A DNA stretch of 55,321 bases from Bacteroidales bacterium (GCA_015061085.1 SUXG01000014.1:1-55321), one strand, 5' to 3'. Positions 17,254-27,319 are shown, numbered from the stretch's first letter. A program made the numbers and translations. The notes: generated by a model not told the origin, from the letters alone.

Positions 17254-18111
17254 TTATTTGCGATAAGTTATATTATCAATAAGTCTGACTTCTCCACAAT
17301 AAACTGTAATACAACCAACTATGTAATCAGAATCCTCCCAATCGGAAATATTCTCAAGAGTATTTCCATCTACGATTGAAAAATATTCCACTTCACACTC
17401 TGGAATTGCATTTATTCTTTCCACAACTGTGTCGTGAGTTGCCTGTACCGAATGTTGCATCGAATATTCTGTACTATATCTCAATGCTTCATATATGCCA
17501 GGAGCGACGGCACGCTGATTAGCCGAAAGTCGCACATTTCGACTTGACATTGCCAATCCGTCCTCCTCTCGTTTTATTGGACAAGATACGATATCAATGT
17601 CAATGCCCTCTGTTTTAGCCATTCTTCTTATCACAGCTATCTGTTGAAAATCTTTTTCTCCAAAATAGGCATGCGTCGGCTCTACCATTCTGAATAGTTT
17701 GCTAACGATTTGTGCCACGCCTTGAAAATGTCCCGGACGAAACTTACCTTCCATCACTTCCGCTACCTTCCCCAAGTCGAAAACATGAACATCCTTATCT
17801 GCATCCTCCGGAGGATATATCTCCTCTACACTTGGCGCAAATGCAGCTGTAACGCCTGCAGACTCCAACAAATCGAAATCTGCTTGTTCATTTCGAGGAT
17901 ATGTCGCAAGATCATTAGGGTTATTGAATTGAGTCGGGTTGACAAAAACGCTGACGATAGTCGATTGGTTATCCTTAACAGCGCGTTCAACCAAAGAAAT
18001 ATGCCCTGCATGCAAAGCACCCATAGTAGGCACAAGTCCTATCGTTTTGCCTTCATTTTTCAATGTAAGAACAAACTCTTTAAGGTCCTTTACTGTTCGT
18101 AAAACTTTCAT
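17254..18111 (-). CDS. panC: Pantothenate synthetase
   Basis: Enzyme of 285 aa that joins pantoate and beta-alanine with ATP. Signature parts are [15 protein letters not shown] (HIGH-type nucleotide motif), [46 protein letters not shown] and [10 protein letters not shown]. The ATG at 18111 starts at [13 protein letters not shown]; seven extra residues from 18132 look non-native. It heads the panC-panD-ffh-folD operon behind a consensus promoter. It is divergent from the GT5-like gene, an arrangement I recall from other Bacteroidales. Confidence 0.96.
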   Translation of the reverse strand: MKVLRTVKDLKEFVLTLKNEGKTIGLVPTMGALHAGHISLVERAVKDNQSTIVSVFVNPTQFNNPNDLATYPRNEQADFDLLESAGVTAAFAPSVEEIYPPEDADKDVHVFDLGKVAEVMEGKFRPGHFQGVAQIVSKLFRMVEPTHAYFGEKDFQQIAVIRRMAKTEGIDIDIVSCPIKREEDGLAMSSRNVRLSANQRAVAPGIYEALRYSTEYSMQHSVQATHDTVVERINAIPECEVEYFSIVDGNTLENISDWEDSDYIVGCITVYCGEVRLIDNITYRK

Positions 18112-18182
18112 TTTAATAATTTGTAATAACATCTATCGGTAGAACAATGTTGCTACCCATTGACAATTCCATATTTAATCTG

Positions 18183-18215
18183 CAAAATTAATCAATTATT
18201 TGCCAATTTATCAAA
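18183..18215 (-). promoter_or_regulatory. Promoter of the pan-ffh-folD operon
   Basis: Minus-strand TTTG (18212-18215), 21-bp spacer, TAATTTTG (18183-18190). The leader is about 65 nt and contains a short GGTAG/CTACC stem of unclear meaning. Confidence 0.65.
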
Positions 18216-18306
18216 TAATTCATCAAAAAATACTATTCAATTCTTAAAGTAATTTAAAAATAACAGTTAGGCTATTATTTATACCATAAAATTCAAGTTT
18301 TTTTCG

Positions 18307-18314
18307 TAACTTTG
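18307..18314 (+). promoter_or_regulatory. -7 box of the GT5-like/DUF4270 operon
   Basis: TAACTTTG, exact -7 consensus, 39 bp before the start codon. The -33 region has no good TTTG. It is divergent from the panC promoter about 90 bp away. Confidence 0.5.
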
Positions 18315-18353
18315 CAAAATATTGCGCTTGCAATATTTAATTTAAAATAAGAT

Positions 18354-19175
18354 ATGGCAGACAAACGAATTTTATATGTCTCACAAGAGGTAAAACCATA
18401 CCTTCCTGAGACTCCGGAGTCACTTTTAGGAAATAAACTTCCACAAAGTATCCAAGACAAGAAATACGAAGTTCGCATCTTTATGCCTAAATATGGAGGC
18501 ATAAATGAGCGCAGAAACCAACTCCATGAGGTTATCCGACTCAGTGGTATGAACATCATTATTGATGATACTGACCACCCTTTGATTATAAAAGTTGCGT
18601 CTCTTCAACCATCTCGAATTCAAGTTTATTTCATTGATAGCGATGACTATTTCCAGAAAAGCAAAAACGACATTGATGACTTTGGAAGCAACCGTACAGA
18701 CAATGACGAAAGAGCCATCTTCTTTGCTCGTGGAACTATGGAGACTGTCAAAAAGTCAAGTTGGAAGCCATCTATCGTTCATTGCAGCGGTTGGATTTCT
18801 ATGTTGACTCCGTTATATCTTAAGAAAATGTATAGCGAAGATCCTTGCTTCCGCGACGCCAAAATTATATATACCATATTCCCAGGAACATTTGAAGGAA
18901 AGCTCGATTCAAGACTAATCGAAAAACTTAAAATGGATAATATCGATGACACATTCCTTCAAAACGTTGACATAGAAAATCTCGACATTAACGCAATGCA
19001 CAAAATCGCTATTGAATATAGTGATGCCGTAGTTTTTGGAACAGAGAATATCGATCCTGAATTAACCAAATTTATTGAAGCCAAAGGATTGCCATATCTA
19101 ACTTACGAAAAGGCTTCGGAAAGCATCGACGCATACAATGAAATCTACAATTCTTTGATTGAAGATGAAAATTAA
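18354..19175 (+). CDS. GT5-like (starch/glycogen synthase N-terminal lobe) protein, incomplete family member
   Basis: Protein of 273 aa resembling only the N-terminal Rossmann lobe of glycogen synthases (KRILYVSQEVKPYLPET, YEVRIFMPKYGGINERR, IVHCSGWISMLTPLYL, IIYTIFPGTFEGKL). Two things needed for activity are absent. The ADP-glucose-binding KTGGL motif is replaced by an unrelated ETPESLLGN segment. The whole C-terminal GT1 lobe, about 200 aa with the catalytic E-x7-E region, is missing. Annotators usually name such proteins glycogen/starch synthase, but catalysis is doubtful. The reading frame overlaps the start of a DUF4270 lipoprotein gene by 11 bp, so the two are translationally coupled. 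A regulatory or scaffolding role is a guess. Confidence 0.8.
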   Translation: MADKRILYVSQEVKPYLPETPESLLGNKLPQSIQDKKYEVRIFMPKYGGINERRNQLHEVIRLSGMNIIIDDTDHPLIIKVASLQPSRIQVYFIDSDDYFQKSKNDIDDFGSNRTDNDERAIFFARGTMETVKKSSWKPSIVHCSGWISMLTPLYLKKMYSEDPCFRDAKIIYTIFPGTFEGKLDSRLIEKLKMDNIDDTFLQNVDIENLDINAMHKIAIEYSDAVVFGTENIDPELTKFIEAKGLPYLTYEKASESIDAYNEIYNSLIEDEN

Positions 19176-20586
19176 ACGACTTTTGTATATTCTCCCGGCA
19201 TGTTGTCTTTCACTACTTTCTTGTGAAAGCGACTATATCCCCGGCGACTCTCTCATCCGAGGAGAGGTTGCTATCGATATAGACTCTACATTTGTAGTGA
19301 CAGGTCATTCTATATACAATCCACAAATCAAGACAAAATCACTGACTCAGCTAATCGGTAATTTATCAATTCCGGAATATGGTGATCTATCATGCTCATT
19401 TGTGACTCAATTTATGCCGGCAGAATCGCTAAACATTCCTGATAGCATTCCTTTGGAAGATATTAAGTCCATGAGATTGCGATTTCGTTTCTCTAATATG
19501 TCTTTTACCGGAGACTCATTAGCTCCTCAGCAATTAAAGATTTATCGTTTGACAAAGCAATTACCAAACGATATAATGAACGATTTTGATCCTACCGGCT
19601 ACTACAATCCAAACTCTCCAATCGGCATCAAGAGCTACACAGCATCTCACTTGGGCATGGCAGACAAGGTATATAAAGGACAGTACTATGGCGATAATTT
19701 CAACCCAACTTGGGAACGTGCCATTTGGGTTGATCTCCCAAAAGAATTTGCATTAAATATTGTCAAAGAGTATCGAGACAACCCTTCTACATTCCAAACG
19801 CCCTCATCATTTTCTGAATATTTTCACGGAATATATGTTGAGCCATATTTTGGTAATGGTTTGGTTGTTGACATAACAAATACTGAAGTAATCACATATT
19901 ATAATTATACTCGCAAGGTTACTGTAGTAGAAAACGATCAATCCATCACAAAAGATTCTGTAATGACAGACTCTGTCACATTATTTTGCGTTTCGCCTGA
20001 AATTATTTCAAGCAATAATATCAAATACAATGTTTCAGATAATCTAAAAAATAAAATTAACGAAGGTCAAACCATAGTATCAGCTCCTGCAGGATATAAC
20101 GTAGAAATAACTTTCCCGACAAAAGAAATTATTGAAAAGTATGTTTTATCTAATGCAAATATGTCGGTTGTCAATAACTTGACTATTTCTATCCCTGTAG
20201 AAAATATCAAAAACGACTATGGTCTTACTCCTCCTCCATATCTTTTGATGGTCAAATCTTCAGAAGTTGACAAATTCTTTACAGAGAATATAATCCCTGA
20301 TGGCAAATCTTCTTTCTGGGCATCATACGATGAATCTTCACAATCTTATAATTTCACATCCATGCGAGATTATATTATTCAAGCCATAAAGGGAACAATT
20401 GAAGAAGATGATTATCAATTCACAATTATCCCTGTACAAATTACCACTGATACTCAAGGCACATACGAGACAACAACCATTGTCACAAAATGCACGCCTT
20501 TCATTTCACGTCCGGTAATGGGAAGATTAATCTTGGACAAAGCAAAGATTAAATTTACTTACTCAAAACAAAACCTACGCAAATAA
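19165..20586 (+). CDS. DUF4270 lipoprotein
   Basis: Predicted lipoprotein of 473 aa. The signal peptide KIKRLLYILPACCLSLLSC ends in a lipobox (LLSC), followed by ESDYIPGDS. The mature part is beta-rich and matches DUF4270, a Bacteroidota family of unknown function, recognisable by the early QLIGNLSIPEYGDLSCSFVTQF segment (strain-to-strain G-x-L-x-D/P-x-F/Y-G form). An ATG at 19165 overlaps the 3' end of the preceding gene by 11 bp; a TTG at 19159 is less likely. The C-terminus (RPVMGRLILDKAKIKFTYSK) is the family's terminal strand. It is probably outer-membrane or surface located. The coupling with a cytosolic GT5-like protein is unexplained. Confidence 0.87.
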   Translation: MKIKRLLYILPACCLSLLSCESDYIPGDSLIRGEVAIDIDSTFVVTGHSIYNPQIKTKSLTQLIGNLSIPEYGDLSCSFVTQFMPAESLNIPDSIPLEDIKSMRLRFRFSNMSFTGDSLAPQQLKIYRLTKQLPNDIMNDFDPTGYYNPNSPIGIKSYTASHLGMADKVYKGQYYGDNFNPTWERAIWVDLPKEFALNIVKEYRDNPSTFQTPSSFSEYFHGIYVEPYFGNGLVVDITNTEVITYYNYTRKVTVVENDQSITKDSVMTDSVTLFCVSPEIISSNNIKYNVSDNLKNKINEGQTIVSAPAGYNVEITFPTKEIIEKYVLSNANMSVVNNLTISIPVENIKNDYGLTPPPYLLMVKSSEVDKFFTENIIPDGKSSFWASYDESSQSYNFTSMRDYIIQAIKGTIEEDDYQFTIIPVQITTDTQGTYETTTIVTKCTPFISRPVMGRLILDKAKIKFTYSKQNLRK

Positions 20587-20611
20587 GAATTTACAAAATG
20601 TAATATGACTA

Positions 20612-20640
20612 AGAAGCTATATCTTTAGGATATAGCTTCT
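20612..20640 (+). terminator. Terminator of the GT5-like/DUF4270 operon
   Basis: Perfect 12-bp arms AGAAGCTATATC and GATATAGCTTCT around TTTAG, followed by TCTGTTTTCT. It lies 26 bp after the DUF4270 stop. The rest of the 300-bp gap up to 20832 holds nothing I recognise. Confidence 0.75.
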
Positions 20641-20832
20641 TCTGTTTTCTGCATCATATATCAGTTGCCTTTTCGGCTTGAACTCGATGTCATAATTAAC
20701 AAACTGCACTATATTTCACCAACTGTATTGACCAATTGACCACAAATCTTAGTATTGCTCATTGTAATCAGGCATAAGTTGATTACTAACGCGCTTACTT
20801 TTAATTCTTCTTACAATTTAAAATTATTGAAT

Positions 20833-20866
20833 AAAGAGGCTGAGTCTTCGCAGACTCAGCCTCTTT
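20833..20866 (-). terminator. Terminator of malQ
   Basis: Perfect 15-bp arms (20833-20847, 20852-20866) closed by TCGC. It lies 22 bp beyond the malQ stop on the minus strand. The U-run is better on the plus strand (TCATCTTATTTCTTT), so it may work in both directions between these convergent genes. Confidence 0.7.
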
Positions 20867-20888
20867 CATCTTATTTCTTTACAAATTA

Positions 20889-23567
20889 TTATCTACCCGA
20901 ATGATTAATCATATTTATTAATGAATCATTGAAACTTGTTTCGCTCATTAATTGCTCAACTGTTATATGCATACGATATTTCCAATAATGACGACTTATC
21001 GCAGGAATGTTTATTAACTCCTCATTAGGATTCATACGACGAAGGCTGCCATCAATAGATAGCCAATCTTGCAATGGCAAAACACAAAGCATTGCTGGAG
21101 AATTCAAATGTAAGTCAAGAATTTTGCTACAAATCCATGGCTCAGCAAAATATGGAGCTTCACCACCCTCATGCAACACATTATTATAGAATCGTTGAGA
21201 CATCGCTTTGTCGCTTTCCCACCAAGCACGAATGCCTGGCATGTCGTGAGTAGATGTCGTACAAACAGAGTAATACGGATATGACCATGTATTACCGAAT
21301 TCTACTTTAGGGTCTTTCGGCATACGCTGAATTTCCAATGCCAATATTTGAAGTTCATCCATTACTGCCGGGACACAATCCGGGATCATACCCAAATCCT
21401 CAGCACATGTCAACATCGAATTAGAATCAAGCAATGGCGGGAGCTTCCACATGGCCTTTCCATACCAGAACTCATTATGACGACGATAGAAGAAATCATT
21501 ATATAATCTATCATAGCACCATTTTTCATATTCTGAAAGTGCACGATAACTATATGTGTGCTGACCGGAAATACGCGGATGATATTTACCCTTTTCTGTG
21601 GCATCTTCGATGAACAATACATCATCAAGCAATCCTAATAATGCATTTTCCAATCTGTCGTTCTTGTCATTTTTCTCTTCGTTGGCAAAGAATTCCACTA
21701 CTTTCTTCTGCGTATCGACAAATTCTTTGAGTTCATATCTACCATAACCCAAATCATTCAAGAAACGCTCTTTTGCTTCTGTAGTGAATTCACCAAAGAA
21801 ATCTGTCAATAGCCACTCCATTATAAACGGACGAGCTTGAACTTCGGGATTAATCCAAAAATCATAGTTATTACGCAATTCTTCTACACTATATGGCATC
21901 GCAGGGTTAAATGTACCTAATAAGCCATGCACTGCATTCATCGGAATCTGCCATATACGGAAGAATCCTAAAACGTGGTCAATTCGATAAGCATCAAAAT
22001 ATTCTGCCATTTTACGGAAACGAGCTTTCCACCATGCAAAACCATCTTTAGCCATCTCTTCCCAATTATAAGTCGGGAATCCCCAATTTTGACCAAGTAT
22101 AGAAAAATCATCCGGTGGTGCTCCCGCTTGACAATCCATATAGAACAGATGAGGATATTGCCAAGCATCAGCACTTGTGCGACTGATACCGATAGGTATA
22201 TCGCCTTTCAATACCACGCCCTGCTGATGAGCATAGTTGCGAACATCCTTTAATTGTTTATCCAGATGATATTGAACAAAATATACAAATCTTATTTCCT
22301 TATCATTTTCTGCACAAAGTCTATCCACCCTTTCTTGGTTATAGACAGAATATTCACCCCATTTATCCATTTCAGGAGTGCCATTCATGTCTCTCAAAAG
22401 GCAGAATGCGGCATATGGTTTGAGCCAATATTCATTCTCTGCCACAAAAGTTTTATAAGCCTTTTCTCTTTGTACTGACGCTGACTTTTCAACAAAGATT
22501 TCACGTAAGAATTCTTTCTTACCGTTATTGACTCTTTCGTAATCGACATCAGCAAGCTGATTCAATTCTCGTCCAAGATTATCATAATATTCTTGACGTT
22601 CTTTGTTTTTAAGTTTACCTACTGCAGACAAACGTATATACATAGGATGCAAAGCAAACGTAGAATTCGCATTATAAGGGTAAGAGTCTGTCCATGTACC
22701 TGTCATCGTTGTGTCATTGATTGGCAATAATTGTAACACCTTTTGACCTGTCATTTTACACCAATCCACCATCTTCTTCAAATCTATGAAATCTCCGACA
22801 CCGAAATCTTCTTCTGTACGTACAGAGAAAGTCGGAATTGCTGTACCGGCACATTTCCATGGCTGAAGAGGATTGACAAATCTCATTCCACTAACGACAA
22901 TATATTCATATCCCTTATATGGAGTTAATTCAAGACGTCGATTGCTACACATTTCCCATGCAACGACTTCTAATGTATCCTTTTTGAGTATAACAAATTT
23001 ATATTCAAAAGTATCTTTTAATAAGTTAATATCTATATTAGTTTCCCACTCAGGGAAATTAGCATCATTCATGCGTATTGCCTGCTTAACATCCCAATTG
23101 CCCAACGCATCACCTTCTCCTGCAAGCGCCAATATTTCATCCGGCTGAATCATTGGTGCTGCGACACGAATATTAAGCACTCCTTTTTCTGCGCTCAAAG
23201 CCTGGTCTTTACATGAACGATAAAGCATTCCTTCGACAAATGCCGACGAATAGTATGGTTTATCCTTAGGCATATCTTGCCAACGATCGTTGACAACTGA
23301 CAATTTAACACCTTTCCCAATACGATACTTATGAGGAGTGCCCCATTCAAAACGCCATGCAGCATTTTCCGGTTTTACGATGTAATAGTAGTTAAAATCT
23401 TTTGTTTTAGCTGAAATCTCAACATCTATTGACCAATTTTCTGCTCCGACAAGTCGCATCGGAAGAGCCTTTTGCTGATCTCCACCTCCGAGTTCCGGAA
23501 TATCACCACAGATATAGAGACTTTCACCCCAATTTGTGCGATAATCAATATTAAATGTTATTCTCAT
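20889..23567 (-). CDS. malQ: 4-alpha-glucanotransferase (GH77) with two CBM20 modules
   Basis: Amylomaltase of 892 aa that transfers maltooligosaccharide units between alpha-1,4-glucans. Two N-terminal CBM20 starch-binding modules cover about residues 1-105 and 125-235 (the first begins ITFNIDYRTNWGESLYICG). The GH77 barrel follows, with PINDTTMTGTWTDSYPYN, KGDIPIGISR, the nucleophile Asp in AYRIDHVLGFFRIW, the acid/base Glu in CAEDLGMIP, and the third carboxylate in TSTHDMPGI. This CBM20-CBM20-GH77 layout is that of plant DPE2 and Bacteroidota MalQ. There is no signal peptide, so it works in the cytosol. The upstream region has only a weak promoter match. Confidence 0.96.
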   Translation of the reverse strand: MRITFNIDYRTNWGESLYICGDIPELGGGDQQKALPMRLVGAENWSIDVEISAKTKDFNYYYIVKPENAAWRFEWGTPHKYRIGKGVKLSVVNDRWQDMPKDKPYYSSAFVEGMLYRSCKDQALSAEKGVLNIRVAAPMIQPDEILALAGEGDALGNWDVKQAIRMNDANFPEWETNIDINLLKDTFEYKFVILKKDTLEVVAWEMCSNRRLELTPYKGYEYIVVSGMRFVNPLQPWKCAGTAIPTFSVRTEEDFGVGDFIDLKKMVDWCKMTGQKVLQLLPINDTTMTGTWTDSYPYNANSTFALHPMYIRLSAVGKLKNKERQEYYDNLGRELNQLADVDYERVNNGKKEFLREIFVEKSASVQREKAYKTFVAENEYWLKPYAAFCLLRDMNGTPEMDKWGEYSVYNQERVDRLCAENDKEIRFVYFVQYHLDKQLKDVRNYAHQQGVVLKGDIPIGISRTSADAWQYPHLFYMDCQAGAPPDDFSILGQNWGFPTYNWEEMAKDGFAWWKARFRKMAEYFDAYRIDHVLGFFRIWQIPMNAVHGLLGTFNPAMPYSVEELRNNYDFWINPEVQARPFIMEWLLTDFFGEFTTEAKERFLNDLGYGRYELKEFVDTQKKVVEFFANEEKNDKNDRLENALLGLLDDVLFIEDATEKGKYHPRISGQHTYSYRALSEYEKWCYDRLYNDFFYRRHNEFWYGKAMWKLPPLLDSNSMLTCAEDLGMIPDCVPAVMDELQILALEIQRMPKDPKVEFGNTWSYPYYSVCTTSTHDMPGIRAWWESDKAMSQRFYNNVLHEGGEAPYFAEPWICSKILDLHLNSPAMLCVLPLQDWLSIDGSLRRMNPNEELINIPAISRHYWKYRMHITVEQLMSETSFNDSLINMINHSGR

Positions 23568-23638
23568 AATATATGTCTTATTAAGAATTTATTTAGTACT
23601 TTGTATTTATTTCTACGCCGTAAAATTACACAAAAAAA

Positions 23639-23665
23639 GCCATAGAGCGAAATATACTCTATGAC
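23639..23665 (-). terminator. Terminator of nrdJ
   Basis: Arms GCCATAGAG and CTCTATGAC pair with one wobble. Seven T follow on the minus strand (complement of 23632-23638) and seven on the plus strand, so it is symmetric. Confidence 0.75.
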
Positions 23666-23718
23666 TTTTTTTACTTTTATTTTATGTTTTACAACATATT
23701 ATTAAAAAATCGTCAATT

Positions 23719-26262
23719 TTACCCACATCTTGAAGTACCACATGACTTACAAATCAAGCAACCTTCTTGATAAATAAGTGTTTCTGCTCCACAATGAGGA
23801 CATTTTTGTCCGCTTGCCTCTGCTCCATTTGGAACATATTTTTTCAATGCACGTTCGACACCGTTCTTCCATGTATTGATGTAGTCAGAATCAAGTTCAA
23901 GCGCTCCTACAAGTTTGAGAACTTGATCGATTGGCATACCATAACGCAATACGCCCGAAATCAATTTCGCATAGTTCCAGAATTCCGGATTAAATTTATC
24001 ACTAAGGCCTTCGATTGTTGTTTTATAGCCTCGTTTATTGACAAATTGGAAGTCATAACGCTTATTGCCGTTTTCGTCGATAGCTTTGATGATTTTACCA
24101 CGATTAACACTTTTAGGACAGAAAATACCATCCTCATCATCTGCCAATCCGGTAAAAATCTCATAAGGTTTCTCATCAATCAATCCGACAAATGCAATCC
24201 ACTTTTCTTTATTGTTTTGAAATCTGACAACATCTGCTTCAAGTTCGACCGGACGCTTAGCGACATGCTCCGGAGTATGGATGTATTGCTCTTTTACTTT
24301 TGGTTCTTTCTTTATCGACTCAAGCACATTGTTTCTTGAACCATCGCGATATACTGTACATCCTTTGCATCCTGCCTTCCATGCTTCTACATACAACTTG
24401 CCTACCAACTCTTCAGAGACATCACTTGGAAGATTAATTGTCACACTGATTGAATGGTCAACCCACTTTTGGACACATCCTTGCATACGCACTTTTTCCA
24501 TCCAATCGACATCGTTACTTGTTGCCTTATAATAAGGAGAAAGTTTTACAAGCTCTTCAATCTCATCTGTGCTCATATTTTTCTTCACTTCAAGACCTTT
24601 CACCCTCATCCATTCAAGGAACTTATGGTGGTAAACGATGTATTCTTCAAATGCGTCGCCCACTTCGTCAACAAAATCGACAGTAACATCTGTATCATTT
24701 GGATTTACTTTACGACGACGCTTATAGACAGGTAGGAACACTGGTTCAATGCCAGAAGTAGTCTGTGTCATCAATGAAGTTGTTCCGGTTGGAGCAATTG
24801 TAAGACACGCTATATTACGACGACCGACTTTACACATTCTTTCATATAATGCAGGATCAGACTCTCTCAAACGATTGATATATGGATTGTTTTTTTCTCT
24901 TTCTGCATCATAAATTTCAAAAGCACCACGTTCTTCAGCCATATCGACTGATGCAGAATAGTAAGCCAAAGCAAGTTGTCTATGCACTTCAGTAGAGAAA
25001 GCTGTAGCTTCTTGTGTGCCATAACGATAACCTAAAGCAGCAAGCATATCACCTTCGCCTGTTGTGCCACAACCGGTACGACGCCCCTTCAATGTCTTAT
25101 TGCGAATCTTTTCCCAAAGGTGCAATTCTGTCATTCTCACTTCATCAGTCTCAGGGTCTGTTGCTATTTTTGCGATTATCATCTCAATCTTTTCCATTTC
25201 AAGATCGATGATATCGTCCATTATGCGTTGTGCTTTACCTACATGCTTACGGAACAATTCGAAATCGAATTCTGCACTATCAGTAAATGGATTTTTAACA
25301 TAGCTGTACAAATTGATTGCTACAAGACGACAACTATCGTATGGACACAATGGAATTTCTCCACATGGGTTGGTCGAAACTGTCTCGAAACCTAAGTCGG
25401 CATAACAATCCGGTACAGACTCACGTTGAATTGTATCCCAGAACAATACGCCGGGTTCAGCGCTCTTCCAAGCATTATGAACAATTTTACTCCATAACTC
25501 TTTTGCATCTATCTCTTTTGTATAGGTTGGGTCTTGAGATTTGATCGGATATGCTTGAATATAAGGAGTGCCTGTTGTCGCAGCTTGCATAAATGCGTCG
25601 TCAATTCTTACCGACACGTTTGCACCAGTCACTTTGCCCTCAGTCATTTTAGCATCAATAAATGCTTCCGAATCCGGATGCTTTATGCTAACCGAAAGCA
25701 TCAACGCTCCACGACGTCCATCTTGTGCAACTTCACGCGTACTGTTACTGTAACGTTCCATAAATGGCACAAGACCGGTAGATGTCAAAGCGGAATTTTT
25801 CACCGGGCTGCCTTTTGGTCGGATATGAGAAAGGTCGTGACCTACACCACCTCTACGTTTCATCAATTGAACTTGCTCTTCATCAATTTTTATAATACCC
25901 CCGTATGAATCCGGTTGACCGTCAAGACCGATAACAAAGCAATTTGAAAGCGAACCGACTTGATAATTGTTTCCAATACCTGCCATAGGACTGCCTTGAG
26001 GAACAATATAACGGAAATTACTCAAAAGTTCAAATACCTCATCCTCACTCATCGGATTAGGATACTTATTTTCTATTTTTGCAATTTCCTTTGCAATACG
26101 ACGGTGCATATCATCCGGCGTTAGCTCAAAAAGATTGCCGTATGAATCCTTAAGAGCGTATTTACTTGCCCACACTCTGGCTGCAAGTTCGTCTCCATTA
26201 AAATACTCTAATGAAGCCTTAAACACCTCATCATAAGAATAAATCTTTTGTTGATTTTCCAT
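23719..26262 (-). CDS. nrdJ: Adenosylcobalamin-dependent (class II) ribonucleotide reductase
   Basis: Enzyme of 847 aa that makes deoxyribonucleotides using cobalamin and no separate radical-generating subunit. The active-site NPCGEIPL segment lies near residue 297, and other catalytic-domain parts are RRGGVGHDLSHIRPKGS, TGCGTTGEGDM and APTGTTSLM. The C-terminus is a zinc ribbon (CPHCGAE then CLICKSCG) ending in CGTSRCG, with the cysteines that re-reduce the active site. The length is typical of this subclass. No cobalamin riboswitch is possible in the roughly 55-nt leader after the promoter. It is divergent from a nitroreductase and ends in a terminator. Oxygen-independent chemistry suits an anaerobe. 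Confidence 0.95.
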   Translation of the reverse strand: MENQQKIYSYDEVFKASLEYFNGDELAARVWASKYALKDSYGNLFELTPDDMHRRIAKEIAKIENKYPNPMSEDEVFELLSNFRYIVPQGSPMAGIGNNYQVGSLSNCFVIGLDGQPDSYGGIIKIDEEQVQLMKRRGGVGHDLSHIRPKGSPVKNSALTSTGLVPFMERYSNSTREVAQDGRRGALMLSVSIKHPDSEAFIDAKMTEGKVTGANVSVRIDDAFMQAATTGTPYIQAYPIKSQDPTYTKEIDAKELWSKIVHNAWKSAEPGVLFWDTIQRESVPDCYADLGFETVSTNPCGEIPLCPYDSCRLVAINLYSYVKNPFTDSAEFDFELFRKHVGKAQRIMDDIIDLEMEKIEMIIAKIATDPETDEVRMTELHLWEKIRNKTLKGRRTGCGTTGEGDMLAALGYRYGTQEATAFSTEVHRQLALAYYSASVDMAEERGAFEIYDAEREKNNPYINRLRESDPALYERMCKVGRRNIACLTIAPTGTTSLMTQTTSGIEPVFLPVYKRRRKVNPNDTDVTVDFVDEVGDAFEEYIVYHHKFLEWMRVKGLEVKKNMSTDEIEELVKLSPYYKATSNDVDWMEKVRMQGCVQKWVDHSISVTINLPSDVSEELVGKLYVEAWKAGCKGCTVYRDGSRNNVLESIKKEPKVKEQYIHTPEHVAKRPVELEADVVRFQNNKEKWIAFVGLIDEKPYEIFTGLADDEDGIFCPKSVNRGKIIKAIDENGNKRYDFQFVNKRGYKTTIEGLSDKFNPEFWNYAKLISGVLRYGMPIDQVLKLVGALELDSDYINTWKNGVERALKKYVPNGAEASGQKCPHCGAETLIYQEGCLICKSCGTSRCG

Positions 26263-26326
26263 TTTGTTTTGTATATTTTTAATATTAATTTAATACGTTT
26301 TTAAAGGGGCTTGATTTTTTCGAGCG

Positions 26327-26357
26327 CAAAGTTACAACAACTTTTTAATCCAACAAA
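26327..26357 (-). promoter_or_regulatory. Promoter of nrdJ
   Basis: Minus-strand TTTG (26354-26357), 19-bp spacer, TAACTTTG (26327-26334). Exact consensus. No NrdR-box pair could be recognised around it. Confidence 0.75.
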
Positions 26358-26481
26358 AAATATCACTGAAATTTTATCATCAAAAGACAAGTTTTCCAAA
26401 ACTTTCTTAATAATGATTGATTATCAGCTACTTACATTTTTTTAAAATTCAAAAAGTTTTCCAAAAAGAAATTTCACAACA

Positions 26482-26513
26482 TTTGCATATCTGGTTATTA
26501 TTTAGTAACTTTG
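26482..26513 (+). promoter_or_regulatory. Promoter of the nitroreductase gene
   Basis: TTTG (26482-26485), 20-bp spacer, TAACTTTG (26506-26513). Exact consensus, 23 bp before the ATG at 26537. It also rules out the upstream start at 26417. Confidence 0.75.
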
Positions 26514-26536
26514 CACACCACATATATGAATTAAAC

Positions 26537-27289
26537 ATGGAAAATAAATATTTCAGCCAACGCCGAACAGTGCGTTCTTATTCAGATAAGTCAATCTCCG
26601 AAGAGACTCTCAAAAGCATAATCGAACAAGCAATGCGTGCCCCTACTACAGGCAACATGCAGCTATACAGCGTAATTGTCACACGCAATGAAGAGATGAA
26701 AAAACGCCTTGCCCCGACTCACTTCAATCAGCCATCGGTAATGGGATGCCAAGTGATGCTGACCATCTGCGCGGACTTCAATCGATTTGTCAAATGGTGT
26801 GAAGTCAGCGACGCAACGCCTGGTTACGACAATTTCCAATCATTCATTACCGCAACCCTTGATGCCATAATATTTGCTCAGCAAATCGTCACTATTGCGG
26901 AAATGCAAGGCATAGGCACATGCTATCTTGGGACCGTCACATATAACGCTCCACAAATAGCTGAAATTCTTAATTTGCCAAAACGTGTTATTCCAATCGC
27001 TTGCATCACTATGGGCTACCCTTATAATGAGACTCCTCAATGCGAACGTTTACCATTGGAAGCCATATTCCACAGCGAGACATACCACGACTGCTCCGAC
27101 GAAGAAATCAAAGAGTTTTATAGAGCTAAAGACGATTTTGAACCAAACCAAAAGTTCATAGAAGAAAACAACAAGCAAACACTTGCTCAAGTATTCACCG
27201 ATGTGCGCTACACCAAGTCAGCAAACGAGACATTCTCAAAAATTTTCTTGGATTTCATCATACAACAAGGCTTTTCTATACCTTATTAA
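26537..27289 (+). CDS. Nitroreductase-family FMN oxidoreductase
   Basis: FMN-dependent NAD(P)H oxidoreductase-like protein of 250 aa. It has the N-terminal FMN-contact QRRTVRSYSD, the APTTGNMQ loop, and GIGTCYLGT followed by a GYPYNETPQ segment, all standard for NfsA/NfsB relatives. The C-terminal 60 residues are a helical extension (DDCSDEEIKEFYRAKDD and on) seen in NfsA-like members. The natural substrate is unknown; nitro compounds and quinones are typical in vitro. The ATG at 26537 is supported by the promoter. It converges on an AraC-type regulator 30 bp away. Confidence 0.9.
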   Translation: MENKYFSQRRTVRSYSDKSISEETLKSIIEQAMRAPTTGNMQLYSVIVTRNEEMKKRLAPTHFNQPSVMGCQVMLTICADFNRFVKWCEVSDATPGYDNFQSFITATLDAIIFAQQIVTIAEMQGIGTCYLGTVTYNAPQIAEILNLPKRVIPIACITMGYPYNETPQCERLPLEAIFHSETYHDCSDEEIKEFYRAKDDFEPNQKFIEENNKQTLAQVFTDVRYTKSANETFSKIFLDFIIQQGFSIPY

Positions 27290-27319
27290 TACAATAGATT
27301 AACCACTCTTTTCCTTATA

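Noticed and set aside
26263..26536. A cobalamin riboswitch before the B12-dependent ribonucleotide reductase
   Set aside because: The promoter leaves a leader of only about 55 nt, too short, and no B12-box-like segment is present.
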